Part shown: in pieces, positions 50,481 to 59,392 of the stretch | Numbering within the stretch: the stretch's first letter is position 1 | Layout: every line of letters begins with the position of its first letter | Assembly: GCA_022750435.1 (NCBI GenBank) | Contig: JAKIVS010000005.1 | Coordinates: 1 to 64,000 of the forward strand | DNA length: 64,000 nucleotides | Source of the DNA: Thermoplasmata archaeon | GTDB taxonomy: Archaea > Thermoplasmatota > Thermoplasmata > Lutacidiplasmatales > UBA184 | Direction: 5' to 3' | Translations under genes and position numbers: made by a program | The notes under the pieces: model-generated | What the model was told of the DNA's origin: nothing | The model's database searches: none | What the model saw: only the letters and a program-made list of their open reading frames with translations

Positions 50481-50963
50481 TTAACGCGGCCGTTCGGACG
50501 CCGGCGTTCCGGAACCACCGAGCGGGGTGGCCGTGCGACCGCGGAGGAGGAACGCCCCGAAGAGCACCCCGAGGAAACCGACCGCCATCACGAGCGAGGC
50601 GACGGGAGCTTGCCCGTCGAACGCGAACGTCCACCCCGCCCCGGTGGCGAGGAGGGCGGACCCGAGGGCCACTCCCGCGGCGACCCAGGCCCACCGGTCG
50701 GGGTCGGCCCGGGCCAGCGCGAGGGCGCGGAGCGAGATGCCGACGAGGAGCAGCGCCACCACGATGTGCAGGTCGAGGACCGGGGCCGACGCGAGCACCG
50801 AGACCACCCCGGCCCCAGTCGGGAGGCCGACGAGCAGGGCCAGCGCCATCCCCAGCACGAACTCGATCGCGAGGAGGACGAACATTCCGATGGCGAGCCG
50901 GTCGAGCGTCATTCCGCCCCGCGACGCCCACGCCGGGGGACCGGCCGAGGACGGCGCGCTCAC
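50481..50963 (-). CDS. Small four-helix membrane protein
   Basis: 160 residues from GTG 50963, which overlaps the SDR stop by four bases (GTGA), so they are coupled. Four helices (AIGMFVLLAIEFVLGMALALLVG; PVLDLHIVVALLLVGISLRALAL; AWVAAGVALGSALLATGAGWTF; VASLVMAVGFLGVLFGAFLL). A histidine in LDLHIV might bind heme as in cytochrome b561-like proteins, which is only a guess. ATG 50912 is an alternative start. Confidence 0.75.
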   Translation of the reverse strand: MSAPSSAGPPAWASRGGMTLDRLAIGMFVLLAIEFVLGMALALLVGLPTGAGVVSVLASAPVLDLHIVVALLLVGISLRALALARADPDRWAWVAAGVALGSALLATGAGWTFAFDGQAPVASLVMAVGFLGVLFGAFLLRGRTATPLGGSGTPASERPR

Positions 50964-51751
50964 GACCACCCCGCCGACCGACCGCCGTCCACGGCGAGCG
51001 TCGTGCCGGTGACGAACGCCGCGGCCGGCGAAGCGAGCCAGACGACGGCCTCGGCGACGTCGACCCCGCGACCGAGTCGCCGCATCGGTACGGCCTGGCG
51101 GGCCTGCTCGCGGTACGCCTCGGGTGCGCTCGCGAGTCGGTCGGTCTCGATCGGACCGGGGGCGACCGCGTTCACCCGGACGCCCCGAGCGGCGTAGTCG
51201 AGCGCCGCCGACTTCGTGAGACCGAGGATGGCGTGCTTCGCGGCCACGTACGGGCTCCCGCCGCGGTAGGCGGAGGTGCCCGCCGTCGACGACATGTTGA
51301 CGATCGCCCCGCCTCCGGCCGCGAGGAGCATCGGAATCTCGTGCTTCATCGCGAGGAACGTCCCCCGGACGTGGACCTGGAGGACCCGGTCGAACGCCTC
51401 GGTCGTCACGTCCACGAGGTCGGTGGGGAGGAACCCCTCCCCGGCGTTGTTCACCGCCATCTCGAGGTGCCCGCACCGGGACCGGACCTCGTCCGCGGCC
51501 CGAACCAGGCTCCCTTCCTCCGACACGTCGGCCGGGACCGCGAGCGCCTCGACGCCGAGGGCGCCGAGCTCCCGCGCGACCCCTCCGAGCGCGTCGGCGT
51601 CCCGCGCGGAGACCACGACCATCGCCCCGCGCCGGGCAAACGCCCGGGCCACGTCCGCGCCGATTCCCCGGCTCGCTCCGATCACCCACGCGGTCCTTCC
51701 ACGAAGGTCACCGGGGCCGTTGGACGCGGTGGGGCGGGAAGGAAGCGCCAT
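50960..51751 (-). CDS. Short-chain dehydrogenase/reductase
   Basis: 263 residues. GASRGIGADVARAF binds NAD(P), NNAG structural motif, S (NMSSTAGTS) and YVAAKHAIL (Y-x3-K) complete the catalytic set; PGPIETD follows. The substrate is unknown. Divergent from a TetR gene over a 6-3-6 palindrome, so TetR likely controls it. Confidence 0.93.
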   Translation of the reverse strand: MALPSRPTASNGPGDLRGRTAWVIGASRGIGADVARAFARRGAMVVVSARDADALGGVARELGALGVEALAVPADVSEEGSLVRAADEVRSRCGHLEMAVNNAGEGFLPTDLVDVTTEAFDRVLQVHVRGTFLAMKHEIPMLLAAGGGAIVNMSSTAGTSAYRGGSPYVAAKHAILGLTKSAALDYAARGVRVNAVAPGPIETDRLASAPEAYREQARQAVPMRRLGRGVDVAEAVVWLASPAAAFVTGTTLAVDGGRSAGWS

Positions 51752-51761
51752 CGATATTGTA

Positions 51762-51776
51762 TAGATTGTAAATCTA
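51762..51776. promoter_or_regulatory. TetR operator palindrome
   Basis: TAGATT, three bases, AATCTA: a perfect inverted repeat in the only AT-rich stretch between the SDR and tetR genes, 11 bases before the SDR ATG and overlapping its likely promoter. Confidence 0.65.
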
Positions 51777-51825
51777 AATAAGGCTGACGGATTCTCTCAT
51801 ATCGCTCGCGGCGTGGAGGAATCGG

Positions 51826-52485
51826 ATGTCCCCTCGGAAGTACGACCTCGGCCGTCGGCGCGGAGCGACCGACGCGACGCGGGGGAGGATCCTCGAGGCG
51901 GCCCGGACGCTGCTCGGGGGCAAGGGGGACATGGCCGAGGTCTCGATGGAGGCGGTCGCGGCCAAGGCCGGGGTCTCGCGGATGACGGTCTACAATCAGT
52001 TCCACTCCCAGCCGCTCCTCCTCGAGGCGCTCTCGGATTCGCTCGCCGAGCGCGGGGGGATGCACCGGCTCATGGGCGCGTTCGTCGCGACGACCCCCCA
52101 GGAGGCCGTTCGGACGTTCGTCGGGACGTTCGTTGGATTCTGGGCGTCCGAGCGTGTACTGCTGCGGCGAGTCCGGGCAATGGGGGTCCTCACCCCGAGC
52201 GTCTACCGGAAGGTCCGGGACCGGGACGAATGGCGGCGTGAGGCGGCGAGGAATCTCGTCGCGAAGTTCGGCTCCGACCGGGGTCGAGACATGGAGTGGG
52301 CCTCCGACCTGTTGGCGGCGATGACGAGCTTCGAGGTGTTCGACGCGCTCTGCGAGGGGAACCGGACTCCCGAGATGGTCGCCCGGTCGCTTTCCGAGTC
52401 CATGCTCCGTCTCTGGGGACTCGCCCCCGACGATGTCGGCCCGGCCAAGGCTCGCCGGGGCCGTCGCCCGAACGCCGCGGGGTGA
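51826..52485 (+). CDS. TetR-family transcriptional regulator
   Basis: 219 residues. HTH: TRGRILEAARTLLGGKGDMAEVSMEAVAAKAGVSRMTVYNQFHSQPLLLEALSDSL. The C-terminal helical part (effector domain) is not assigned to a subgroup. Divergent from the SDR-membrane protein operon; probably represses it in response to a small lipophilic molecule. Confidence 0.92.
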   Translation: MSPRKYDLGRRRGATDATRGRILEAARTLLGGKGDMAEVSMEAVAAKAGVSRMTVYNQFHSQPLLLEALSDSLAERGGMHRLMGAFVATTPQEAVRTFVGTFVGFWASERVLLRRVRAMGVLTPSVYRKVRDRDEWRREAARNLVAKFGSDRGRDMEWASDLLAAMTSFEVFDALCEGNRTPEMVARSLSESMLRLWGLAPDDVGPAKARRGRRPNAAG

Positions 52486-52590
52486 ATCCCAATCTCCCCC
52501 GGTTCGGGTCGAACTCGGCTGAGATTGTGGTCCAAGTGGGGGGAGATTTCGGCGCTTCGGTAGATAGCCTGGCCGAGTCGGCCGACCACC

Positions 52591-53742
52591 ATGAACCGAC
52601 CGAACCCCCTTTGGTTGATCCCGGTGGCCGCAGCGCTCCTGCTGCTGGTCCCGGCCGCCGTGGCCGCCCCAACGTCGAACTCGCCCTCGCTCCTGTCGCC
52701 GACCGGTGGAGCCGGCGGCACGGTGTTCGTGATGTCGAACGCCGTCGCCGGCAACGCCATCCTCGCCTACCACATCGGTGCCGGCGGCGCCCTCGTCCCA
52801 GCGGGTCACTTTGCGACCCATGGGAAAGGCACCGGCGCGAGCCTCGCCGACGCCGGCTCGGTCGTCCTCGCGAAGGACCACCGCTTCCTGCTGGTCGTCA
52901 ACGCGGGCAGCAACACGGTCAGCGTGTTCCGCGTCGCTTCGCCCTCCACGGCGACCCCGATCCTCTCGTTCGTCGAGAAGGTCAGCTCCCGCGGCGTTTC
53001 CCCGGTGAGCATCGCGGTCCACGGCTCCGTCGTCTACGTGCTCAACGCTGGGAACGCGACGAAGGCCGGCAACATCGCCGGCTTCCTCCTCGCCGACCAC
53101 GGCCTGCTGCTCGCGCTGCCCCACTCCGTCCAGCCGCTCAGCACGAGCTCGGCGACGGGTCCGGCCCAGGTCGGGTTCAACCCGGCGGGCACTGTGCTGG
53201 TCGTCACCGAGAAGAGCACGAACCAGATCGACACCTACGCGGTCAACGCCTGGGGGGTCGCGCAGAGCCCGACGTTCGCGACGTCGAACGGCACGACGCC
53301 CTACGGCTTCGCGTTCGACCCGAACGGGGCGCTCATCGTCAGCGACGCGGCCTCGGATGCGCTCTCCTCCTACACGGTGTCCAGCACCGGGGTCCTGACG
53401 CTCGTGAGCGGCTCGGTCGGAGACAACCAGACGGCCCCGTGCTGGGTCGCGGTCGCCCACGGCGGCGCGATCGCCTACACGACGGACGCCCACAGCAACG
53501 CGATTTCGACCTACGCGGTCGGGTCGGGCGGCGCGCTCACCCTCGTCGCGTCGCTCGGCGCCACGACGGGTTCGGCCGACACGGACATGGCGGTCGCCGG
53601 GACCCACGGCCAGTATCTGTTCGTCACCGACGCGGGCGCGGCCGAGATCCAGGAGTTCCGGATCGGCTCGAGCGGGGGCCTCACCCTCCTCGACACGATC
53701 TCGGCGCTCCCGTCCACCGTGGAGGGGATGGCGGCGTACTGA
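52591..53742 (+). CDS. Secreted YVTN/lactonase-type beta-propeller
   Basis: 383 residues with signal peptide (LIPVAAALLLLVPAAVAAP). Seven-bladed propeller like 6-phosphogluconolactonase/YVTN proteins (FVMSNAVAGNAILAYHIG; KDHRFLLVVNAGSNTVSVFRV; FDPNGALIVSDAASDALSSYTV). No C-terminal anchor, so it may be released. TAGATAGC ~25 nt upstream suggests a leaderless transcript. Confidence 0.84.
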   Translation: MNRPNPLWLIPVAAALLLLVPAAVAAPTSNSPSLLSPTGGAGGTVFVMSNAVAGNAILAYHIGAGGALVPAGHFATHGKGTGASLADAGSVVLAKDHRFLLVVNAGSNTVSVFRVASPSTATPILSFVEKVSSRGVSPVSIAVHGSVVYVLNAGNATKAGNIAGFLLADHGLLLALPHSVQPLSTSSATGPAQVGFNPAGTVLVVTEKSTNQIDTYAVNAWGVAQSPTFATSNGTTPYGFAFDPNGALIVSDAASDALSSYTVSSTGVLTLVSGSVGDNQTAPCWVAVAHGGAIAYTTDAHSNAISTYAVGSGGALTLVASLGATTGSADTDMAVAGTHGQYLFVTDAGAAEIQEFRIGSSGGLTLLDTISALPSTVEGMAAY

Positions 53743-53811
53743 CGCCGGGAACGAGACCGCGGTGCCGGAGGAACTCCTGATAAGGAGCGGATCGGTCGTC
53801 GGGGCCGTCCC

Positions 53812-54168
53812 ATGAGCCCCGGCTTCCGCTCCCTGATGTGGTACGTCCTCTACGGCACCCGCGGCGGCCCGAACCGCCGACGGATCCTCGACGAACTCCT
53901 TCGGTCCCCCGCCAACGCCCACCAGCTGGCGGGGGCCCTCGCCCTCGACTACCGAACGGTGCGCCACCACCTGCGCCTGCTCGAGCAGAGCGGCGCCGTG
54001 ACCCGGCCGGTCGGGGAGGCGTACGCGTCCCCGTACGAGATCGCCGCCTCGACGGCCGCGTACCTGGAAACGGTGGACGCCTCACCGGCGCGGGCGGGCA
54101 CCGGTCGGACCGCCCTCGACCGGGCCGCGCACGCCGTGACGACGAAGCGCCCCGGAGAGGTCCGATGA
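53812..54168 (+). CDS. Winged-helix (ArsR-like) regulator
   Basis: 118 residues. HTH part NRRRILDELLRSPANAHQLAGALALDYRTVRHHLRLLEQSGAVTRP. The stop overlaps the following ATG (ATGA), so the small membrane protein is made with it. Such HTH plus small membrane protein pairs are common in archaea, with unknown signals. Confidence 0.85.
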   Translation: MSPGFRSLMWYVLYGTRGGPNRRRILDELLRSPANAHQLAGALALDYRTVRHHLRLLEQSGAVTRPVGEAYASPYEIAASTAAYLETVDASPARAGTGRTALDRAAHAVTTKRPGEVR

Positions 54169-54452
54169 GCAGCCTCCTGATGGACGCGAGCGTCGCACTC
54201 GGCCTCGTGAGCATCGTCCTCGCCGGCGGACTCTTCCTGCTGTATCGCCGGATCTACTCGCAGACCCGTACGGGATTCGGTCTCGCGCTGCTCGTGTTTG
54301 CCGGGGCGTTCGTCGTCCAGAGCGGACTGACGGTGTACTCCTACCTCGCCGCGATGCCGATCATCCCGGACTCGTTCGCCCCCTTCCTGTTCGGGATCGG
54401 GCTCTGCGAAGCGACCGGCCTGGGCGCGGTCGTCTGGACCGCCTCCCGCTGA
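54165..54452 (+). CDS. Small three-helix membrane protein
   Basis: 95 residues: VALGLVSIVLAGGLFLLY, FGLALLVFAGAFVVQSGLTVYSYLA, FAPFLFGIGLCEATGLGAVVW. Probably senses or stabilises the partner regulator. No family recognised. Confidence 0.78.
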   Translation: MSSLLMDASVALGLVSIVLAGGLFLLYRRIYSQTRTGFGLALLVFAGAFVVQSGLTVYSYLAAMPIIPDSFAPFLFGIGLCEATGLGAVVWTASR

Positions 54453-54471
54453 GCGTCCTCGCTCGGCCGGC

Positions 54472-54822
54472 TCAGCGCCGAGTTCCCTTCGTGAAACGGT
54501 CGGGGTCCGCGAGGAGCTCCTCCCACCTCTGTCGGGTGAGGCTGGTCGGCGAGCCCCTCACCCCGACCAGGATCGGATCGGCCGTGCCGTCGGTGCGCTC
54601 GAGGAACAGCTGCGGGATGACGTAGTCGTCGTCCCATCGACCGAACGACCGGACGAGTCGGTCGGCCTCCGTCTCCTGCGTCGGGTCGTCGATGTCGAGG
54701 ACCCTCGAGGGCAGACCGAGGCGCTTCGCGAGGGCGGGGAGCCGGTCGGTGGACAGGGGCACGCAGTGCGGGCACCAGGTCGCGGTGATGAGCGTCAGCC
54801 GGACCGGGGGAGCGGTCGTCAT
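54472..54822 (-). CDS. Thioredoxin-like protein
   Basis: 116 residues from ATG 54822. LTLITATWCPHCVPLSTDRLPALAKRLG holds the CPHC redox pair; DDDYVIPQLFLERTDGTADPI has the cis-proline region. An oxidoreductase or glutaredoxin-like partner; not DsbA-sized. Convergent with the preceding small genes. Confidence 0.85.
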   Translation of the reverse strand: MTTAPPVRLTLITATWCPHCVPLSTDRLPALAKRLGLPSRVLDIDDPTQETEADRLVRSFGRWDDDYVIPQLFLERTDGTADPILVGVRGSPTSLTRQRWEELLADPDRFTKGTRR

Positions 54823-54920
54823 CGAGGACCTCCGCTCCCAACAGCCCCGGTCGTGGCTTAGGGGTGTCGCGTCCGGTGACGTCGAGACCACCAAATAGCC
54901 GACCGCGGTCCCCGACGCCG

Positions 54921-55223
54921 ATGCGGAAGCCCGTTCGGACGCCCCGGCGACGGCCCCGCGCCGCTCGACCCCCGTCGACGGCGTCGCGGTCGGCCCCCGC
55001 TCCCGTGGCCCCGGGCCCCGTAATGTTGCGGGGCCCCCCGACCGGTCACGCGGTCTGCCAAGCGTGCGGGCGGATCGTCCGGCTCGCCCTCGCCCCGACC
55101 GACGGCCCGAACCTCGAGGCGTTCCTGGACCGGCGGCCGGACGGCTGGTCGGCGCAGGGGATCAGCCTGACGATCACCGGTCTGTGTACGACCTGCCGGA
55201 CCGGCCCTTCGGCCCCGCGCTGA
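54921..55223 (+). CDS. Fur C-terminal-domain-like zinc protein without DNA-binding domain
   Basis: 100 residues. The first ~45 residues are Arg/Pro-rich; the rest, GHAVCQACGRIVRLALAP ... GISLTITGLCTTCRTG, matches the zinc-binding second half of Fur-family regulators with both CxxC pairs. The winged helix is absent. AAATAG 25 nt upstream supports ATG 54921. It could be a dominant partner of Fur proteins or an independent zinc protein. Confidence 0.68.
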   Translation: MRKPVRTPRRRPRAARPPSTASRSAPAPVAPGPVMLRGPPTGHAVCQACGRIVRLALAPTDGPNLEAFLDRRPDGWSAQGISLTITGLCTTCRTGPSAPR

Positions 55224-55248
55224 ACCATCGCGCCTCGACGGAGCACCT

Positions 55249-56406
55249 TTGCAGGGCGTGTTCACCTCCCCGAGGGTCGTCCTCGGGCCCGGCGCGATCG
55301 AGACGCTCAGCGGCCTCGGCGCGAAGCGGCCGTTCGTGGTCGTGGACTCAACACTGCGCGACGGCCCGGGCCACCGAAGGGTCGTGGAGGAGCTCGAGAA
55401 GGTCGACGGCGCCGTCGCCACCTCGTGGACGGAGGTCCGCATCGAGCCGTCCCTCCTCGACATCGAGCCCGGTGTCGGAGCCATCCGCTCGGCCTCCCCC
55501 GACCTCGTCGTCGCGCTCGGCGGCGGAAGCACCATCGACACGGCGAAGGCGCTCTGGATCCGGTTCGTCCATCCCGACCTGCCCCTTACCGAGGTGACCC
55601 CGATGGTCGAACTCTCGCTCCGAACCCGGGCCGGTCTGGTGGCCATCCCCACGACCAGCGGAAGCGGCAGTGAGGGAACCTGGACGGCCGAGCTCCGGGC
55701 GGAGGACGGCCGTCCGGTGGACGTCGCGACGCGGGAGCTCGTCCCGGACTGGGCCCTCCTCGATGCCCGACTGGCCGAGACCGTCCCCGCGCCACGCCGC
55801 GCCGACGCGGCCGCCGACCTCCTTGGCCACGCCCTCGAAGCGGCCGGGTCGGAGTGGGCCAACCCGTTCTCCGACGCCCTTGCGCGCGACGCGCTCGCGA
55901 CGGCCCTCACGGTCCTGCCGAAGCTGGTGAAGCACCCCGACGACGACGAGCTGCGGGGCGCGATCCATCACGCGGCCACCCTCGCCGGGATCGCGGCCTC
56001 GAACGCGCAGCTGGGCGTGGCCCACGCCCTGGCCCGGGCGCTCGGCCCCTCCACCGGCCTGTCCCACGGCCGCCTGGTCGGGATCCTGCTCCCGTACGCG
56101 ACGGAGTTCAACTACCCGAGCGCGCGCGACCGGTACGGCCGGCTCGGGGGCCCGCTCGGTCCGCCGCTCGCGGCGAACCGCAGCGCCCTCGCGGAGAGGG
56201 TCCGCGGCGTACTCGGTCCGCTCGGGATTCCCCGGACGCTCGCGGACGCCGGCGTGGACCGGCAACGGGCCGACGCCGGACGCGCGCTCGCCATCGCCCA
56301 CGCGGCGAGGACCCCGTCGGCGATCGCGAATCCGAGGGTCCCGTCGGAGTCGGAGCTCGCGGGGCTGCTCGACGCCGCGTGGAACGGCGCGGCCGTGACG
56401 TTCTGA
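55249..56406 (+). CDS. Iron-containing alcohol dehydrogenase family protein
   Basis: 385 residues. FTSPRVVLGPGAIETL, VVALGGGSTIDTAKALWIRF (NAD binding), IPTTSGSGSEGTWTA, a metal-ligand block RRADAAADLLGHALEAAGSEWANPFSDALA and SHGRLVGILLPYATEFN. These hold the D/H/H/H set of group III enzymes. Maleylacetate reductase, lactaldehyde or other activities are possible. TTG 55249 is listed; GTG 55258 is nearly as good. Confidence 0.88.
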   Translation: MQGVFTSPRVVLGPGAIETLSGLGAKRPFVVVDSTLRDGPGHRRVVEELEKVDGAVATSWTEVRIEPSLLDIEPGVGAIRSASPDLVVALGGGSTIDTAKALWIRFVHPDLPLTEVTPMVELSLRTRAGLVAIPTTSGSGSEGTWTAELRAEDGRPVDVATRELVPDWALLDARLAETVPAPRRADAAADLLGHALEAAGSEWANPFSDALARDALATALTVLPKLVKHPDDDELRGAIHHAATLAGIAASNAQLGVAHALARALGPSTGLSHGRLVGILLPYATEFNYPSARDRYGRLGGPLGPPLAANRSALAERVRGVLGPLGIPRTLADAGVDRQRADAGRALAIAHAARTPSAIANPRVPSESELAGLLDAAWNGAAVTF

Positions 56407-56439
56407 GCCGCGCGGTCGAACCCGCGGCTCGGGCGGACC

Positions 56440-57501
56440 CTACGCCTTCGCGGGAACGGCACCGGGGGTGGGCGCCGAATCGCGGAGCGCCACGGCGTGG
56501 TTGATGGCGATCTCCGCGAGGTCGCTCGCGTACGACGCGCTCCGCTCGACGCTCTCTAAGACATAGGCGAGCGAGACGGCGAGCCGTCCGCGCTTGGTCG
56601 CGAGCTCGTGCAAGATCTTCTCGCGCTCCCGGCTGACCCGGTGGGCGACGTCCACGACGGCGTTCGCGCGCGCGATGTCGCCGGAATCGAGCGCGTCGAG
56701 CGCCTCCGATAGCCCGTTGGCCGCGATGGCGTGGAGCTTGTCGAGCGACTCGACGACGCTCGCCGGGGGCTCGTCCTTCCCGAGCATCTCGACGGTCTCG
56801 GCGATCTTCACCGCGTGGTCGGCGATCCGCTCGAGGACGCGCGAGGCGAGGAGGTAGGTGGCGCAGTCCGGCAGGGTGAGGCCGAGACTCGTCAGCGTCC
56901 GGGCGTCCCGGAGGGCGGTCGTCACCTGCTTTTCGACGAACCAGTGGAGGCGGTCGACCTCCCAGTCCCGCTCGACGACGTCCTTCGCAATCGAGGCGTC
57001 CCGGCCGTGGAACGCCGCCATGGCGTCCGTCTGCATCGCCCGGACCATCTGGTGCATCCGGCGGATCACCGAAGGGATGGGGAGCGGGTTCGCGCCGACG
57101 ACGTCTTGCAGGACGACCGCGTCGGCGGTCTCCTCGAGGATCTCGGGACCGATCATCCGCTGCGCAAACCCGCGCACGATGTTCCGGGTCTTCGGGCTCA
57201 TTCGACCCGGGGTCTTGATCTCAAGGAGAGGAGCCCCCGCGATGTACTCGGCGATCAGCCGCCGAAACAGATGGTCCTCGTCCATGTCGTTCGAGATCTC
57301 GATCGACCGCTTGACACCCTCCGACTGGGGCCCCTCGTCGGCGTAGAGGGTCAGGGAGCCGTCGGACCGGGGCGAGAACAGGAGGACGTCCCCCTCGTGG
57401 AGACCGCGTCCGGTGACCCAGTTCTTCGGCAGCGAGACGATGTACGTGGAGCCCCCGGTCTTCTGGATCCGGCGGCCGTGGAACCCTCCTGTGCTGCGCA
57501 T
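56440..57501 (-). CDS. phoU: PhoU-family phosphate uptake regulator with AbrB domain
   Basis: 353 residues. N-terminal AbrB/SpoVT domain (RRIQKTGGSTYIVSLPKNWVTGRGLHEGDVLLF), then two three-helix PhoU repeats (ASRVLERIADHAVKIAETVEML; SVERSASYASDLAEIAINHAVAL). Archaeal PhoU proteins of this form couple phosphate transport to gene control. ATG 57501 lies ~25-30 nt from CTATACTATATAG, a TATA element with self-complementary parts. No Pst genes in the window. Confidence 0.92.
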   Translation of the reverse strand: MRSTGGFHGRRIQKTGGSTYIVSLPKNWVTGRGLHEGDVLLFSPRSDGSLTLYADEGPQSEGVKRSIEISNDMDEDHLFRRLIAEYIAGAPLLEIKTPGRMSPKTRNIVRGFAQRMIGPEILEETADAVVLQDVVGANPLPIPSVIRRMHQMVRAMQTDAMAAFHGRDASIAKDVVERDWEVDRLHWFVEKQVTTALRDARTLTSLGLTLPDCATYLLASRVLERIADHAVKIAETVEMLGKDEPPASVVESLDKLHAIAANGLSEALDALDSGDIARANAVVDVAHRVSREREKILHELATKRGRLAVSLAYVLESVERSASYASDLAEIAINHAVALRDSAPTPGAVPAKA

Positions 57502-57522
57502 GGGAAAGCCGCTGACCCATCT

Positions 57523-57535
57523 CTATACTATATAG
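57523..57535. promoter_or_regulatory. TATA/operator region of phoU
   Basis: CTATACTATATAG contains the palindrome CTATATAG and lies ~22-34 nt before ATG 57501. AbrB-type binding by PhoU itself is possible. Confidence 0.5.
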
Positions 57536-57775
57536 AATTACGGGGACGGGCCGAGAAATCCGTGGCGAAACCGAAGTACGGGCGGGAGCACCGGTACGAG
57601 ACCCCCGAGGCCCCGGGCCGGCGGAACACCGGCCGTTCGAGGGGGCGGGCGGCCCCGACGCGAGCGGGGCGGGACGCTTCCGGAACCGCGGTGGGAGACG
57701 TCCGGACACCGCGCCGCCGAGGGCGGGCCCGGTCGGTCTAAATAGCCGCTTGGACGCTGGCGCCGACCAATCCCG

Positions 57776-59392
57776 ATGGAACCCGACCCACCCCCTCCGC
57801 CGCCGGCACGACCTGCGGGCCATGGGTCACCCCCTCTCACCCGCTCGACCCGCTACCACCGGCCGAGGGCCCCGTTCTGCGGGGTCGGGTACTGCACCAA
57901 CTGTCTCGTTCGGGTCAACGGGGTCCCGAACGTCCGGTCCTGCCAGTACGACGCGGCGCCGGGGGAGGTGGTGGAGGTCGAGAACGCCTGGCCGTCCGCC
58001 CGCTTCGACGTGCTCGCCGCCTTCGACGTGCTGTTCCCGCAGGGGATCGACACGCTCCGCGGGTTCCGGCGACCCGCGTTCGCCGTCCCGTGGTACCAGC
58101 GGGTGGTCCGCCGCCTGGCCGGCACCGGTCGCCTTCCGAATCCATCGACCGCCCGCGCCCCGAGCCCCGGACGACTGGTCACCACCGATTTCGTCGTCGT
58201 CGGCGGCGGTTGCGCCGGACGGGCGGCCGCGGAGAGCCTGGTCGCCGCGGGTCACCGACCCGTCGTCCTCGAACGCGAGCCCCGAACCTCCCCCGTTCCC
58301 GGCGCCGAATGGTTCCCCGGCACCACCGGCGTGTTCCTTCCCCCTCCCCGCGCCGAGGCGCTCCGGCCCTTCGAGCTGATCGCCCGCCGGTCCGACGGCT
58401 CGGCGCTCGACCTCCGCGCCCGCCGCGTCGTGGTGGCGGTGGGGGGCTACGACGCCTCCCTCTGGTTCGCCGGCAGCGACCGACCGGGGGTCCTCACCGC
58501 CGAGGGGGCGGAGCGGCTCCGTCCGGTCGAACGGCCCGGGTTCGACCACGCGGTCGTGTTCGGAGGGGGACCGCGGACGCTCCAGATCCTCGAGCGGTTC
58601 GGGAACCATGTGGAGGCCGTCGTGGCCCCGGGCGCGATCGACCCCGACGTCGCCCGCCGAGCCTCCGAGCTGGACGTTCCGCTCTTCCCGCGGACCCTCC
58701 TGCTCGGCGTCGTCGGCCGGCGCAGCGTGCGGAGGGTCCGGCTCGCTCCCCGGGGAGGCGGCCAACCCGCGTTCTCGGTCGAGGCGGATGCGGTGGTGCT
58801 GGCCCACCGCCGTCTCCCGCACCCGCAGCTGTTCTTCCAGGCCGGAGCCCGCATGGAGTGGCGCCCCGACGTCGGCGCGTACGGACCGACGGTCGGACCG
58901 TCCGGCGCGACGACCGTCCCGGGCCTCGCGGCCGCCGGGGAATCGGCGGGAGCCGCGACGCCGGACCGGGCCCGAGCGAGCGGGGTCGCCGCGGCGAACG
59001 CGGTCCTGGCCGGCGGCGGGTGGCCCGCCCCGGACCCGTCGCCGCCCTCGGCCCTCCACCACGAGCTCGAAGGGTACTACCAGGAGCTGCTCTCCACCGG
59101 TCCGGGTCCCGGCAAGGTCGTAGTCTGTCCCTGCGAGGACGTGTTGCTCGGCGAGGTCCTGGAGGCGACGGAGCGCGGGTACCGGGGGATCGAGGTGATC
59201 AAGCGGTACACGGGACTCGGCACCGGGCTCTGCCAGGGTCGTTACTGTCTCCCGGACGCCCTGCTCGTCCTCGCCCTCCGAGAACACCGGACTCCTCGCG
59301 AGGTCGGGTACATCACCCAACGGCCCCCGGTCGTGCCCACGGCGCTGGGGGCGCTGGCGGGTCTCCCGGACGACCCCGAGGCCGCCGCATGA
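57776..59392 (+). CDS. Sarcosine/proline dehydrogenase-like alpha subunit (Fer2 + FAD + BFD)
   Basis: 538 residues. N-terminal [2Fe-2S] (FCGVGYCTNCLVRVNGVPNVRSC), FAD/NAD(P)-binding domain (TTDFVVVGGGCAGRAAAESLVAAGHRPVVLE), C-terminal BFD-type [2Fe-2S] (VCPCEDVLLGEV..., LCQGRYCLPDALL). The pattern is that of the alpha subunit of heterotetrameric sarcosine oxidase, hydrogen cyanide synthase and archaeal dye-linked proline dehydrogenases. Stop overlaps the next ATG (ATGA). CTAAATAG ~34 nt upstream is a possible TATA box. Confidence 0.9.
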   Translation: MEPDPPPPPPARPAGHGSPPLTRSTRYHRPRAPFCGVGYCTNCLVRVNGVPNVRSCQYDAAPGEVVEVENAWPSARFDVLAAFDVLFPQGIDTLRGFRRPAFAVPWYQRVVRRLAGTGRLPNPSTARAPSPGRLVTTDFVVVGGGCAGRAAAESLVAAGHRPVVLEREPRTSPVPGAEWFPGTTGVFLPPPRAEALRPFELIARRSDGSALDLRARRVVVAVGGYDASLWFAGSDRPGVLTAEGAERLRPVERPGFDHAVVFGGGPRTLQILERFGNHVEAVVAPGAIDPDVARRASELDVPLFPRTLLLGVVGRRSVRRVRLAPRGGGQPAFSVEADAVVLAHRRLPHPQLFFQAGARMEWRPDVGAYGPTVGPSGATTVPGLAAAGESAGAATPDRARASGVAAANAVLAGGGWPAPDPSPPSALHHELEGYYQELLSTGPGPGKVVVCPCEDVLLGEVLEATERGYRGIEVIKRYTGLGTGLCQGRYCLPDALLVLALREHRTPREVGYITQRPPVVPTALGALAGLPDDPEAAA

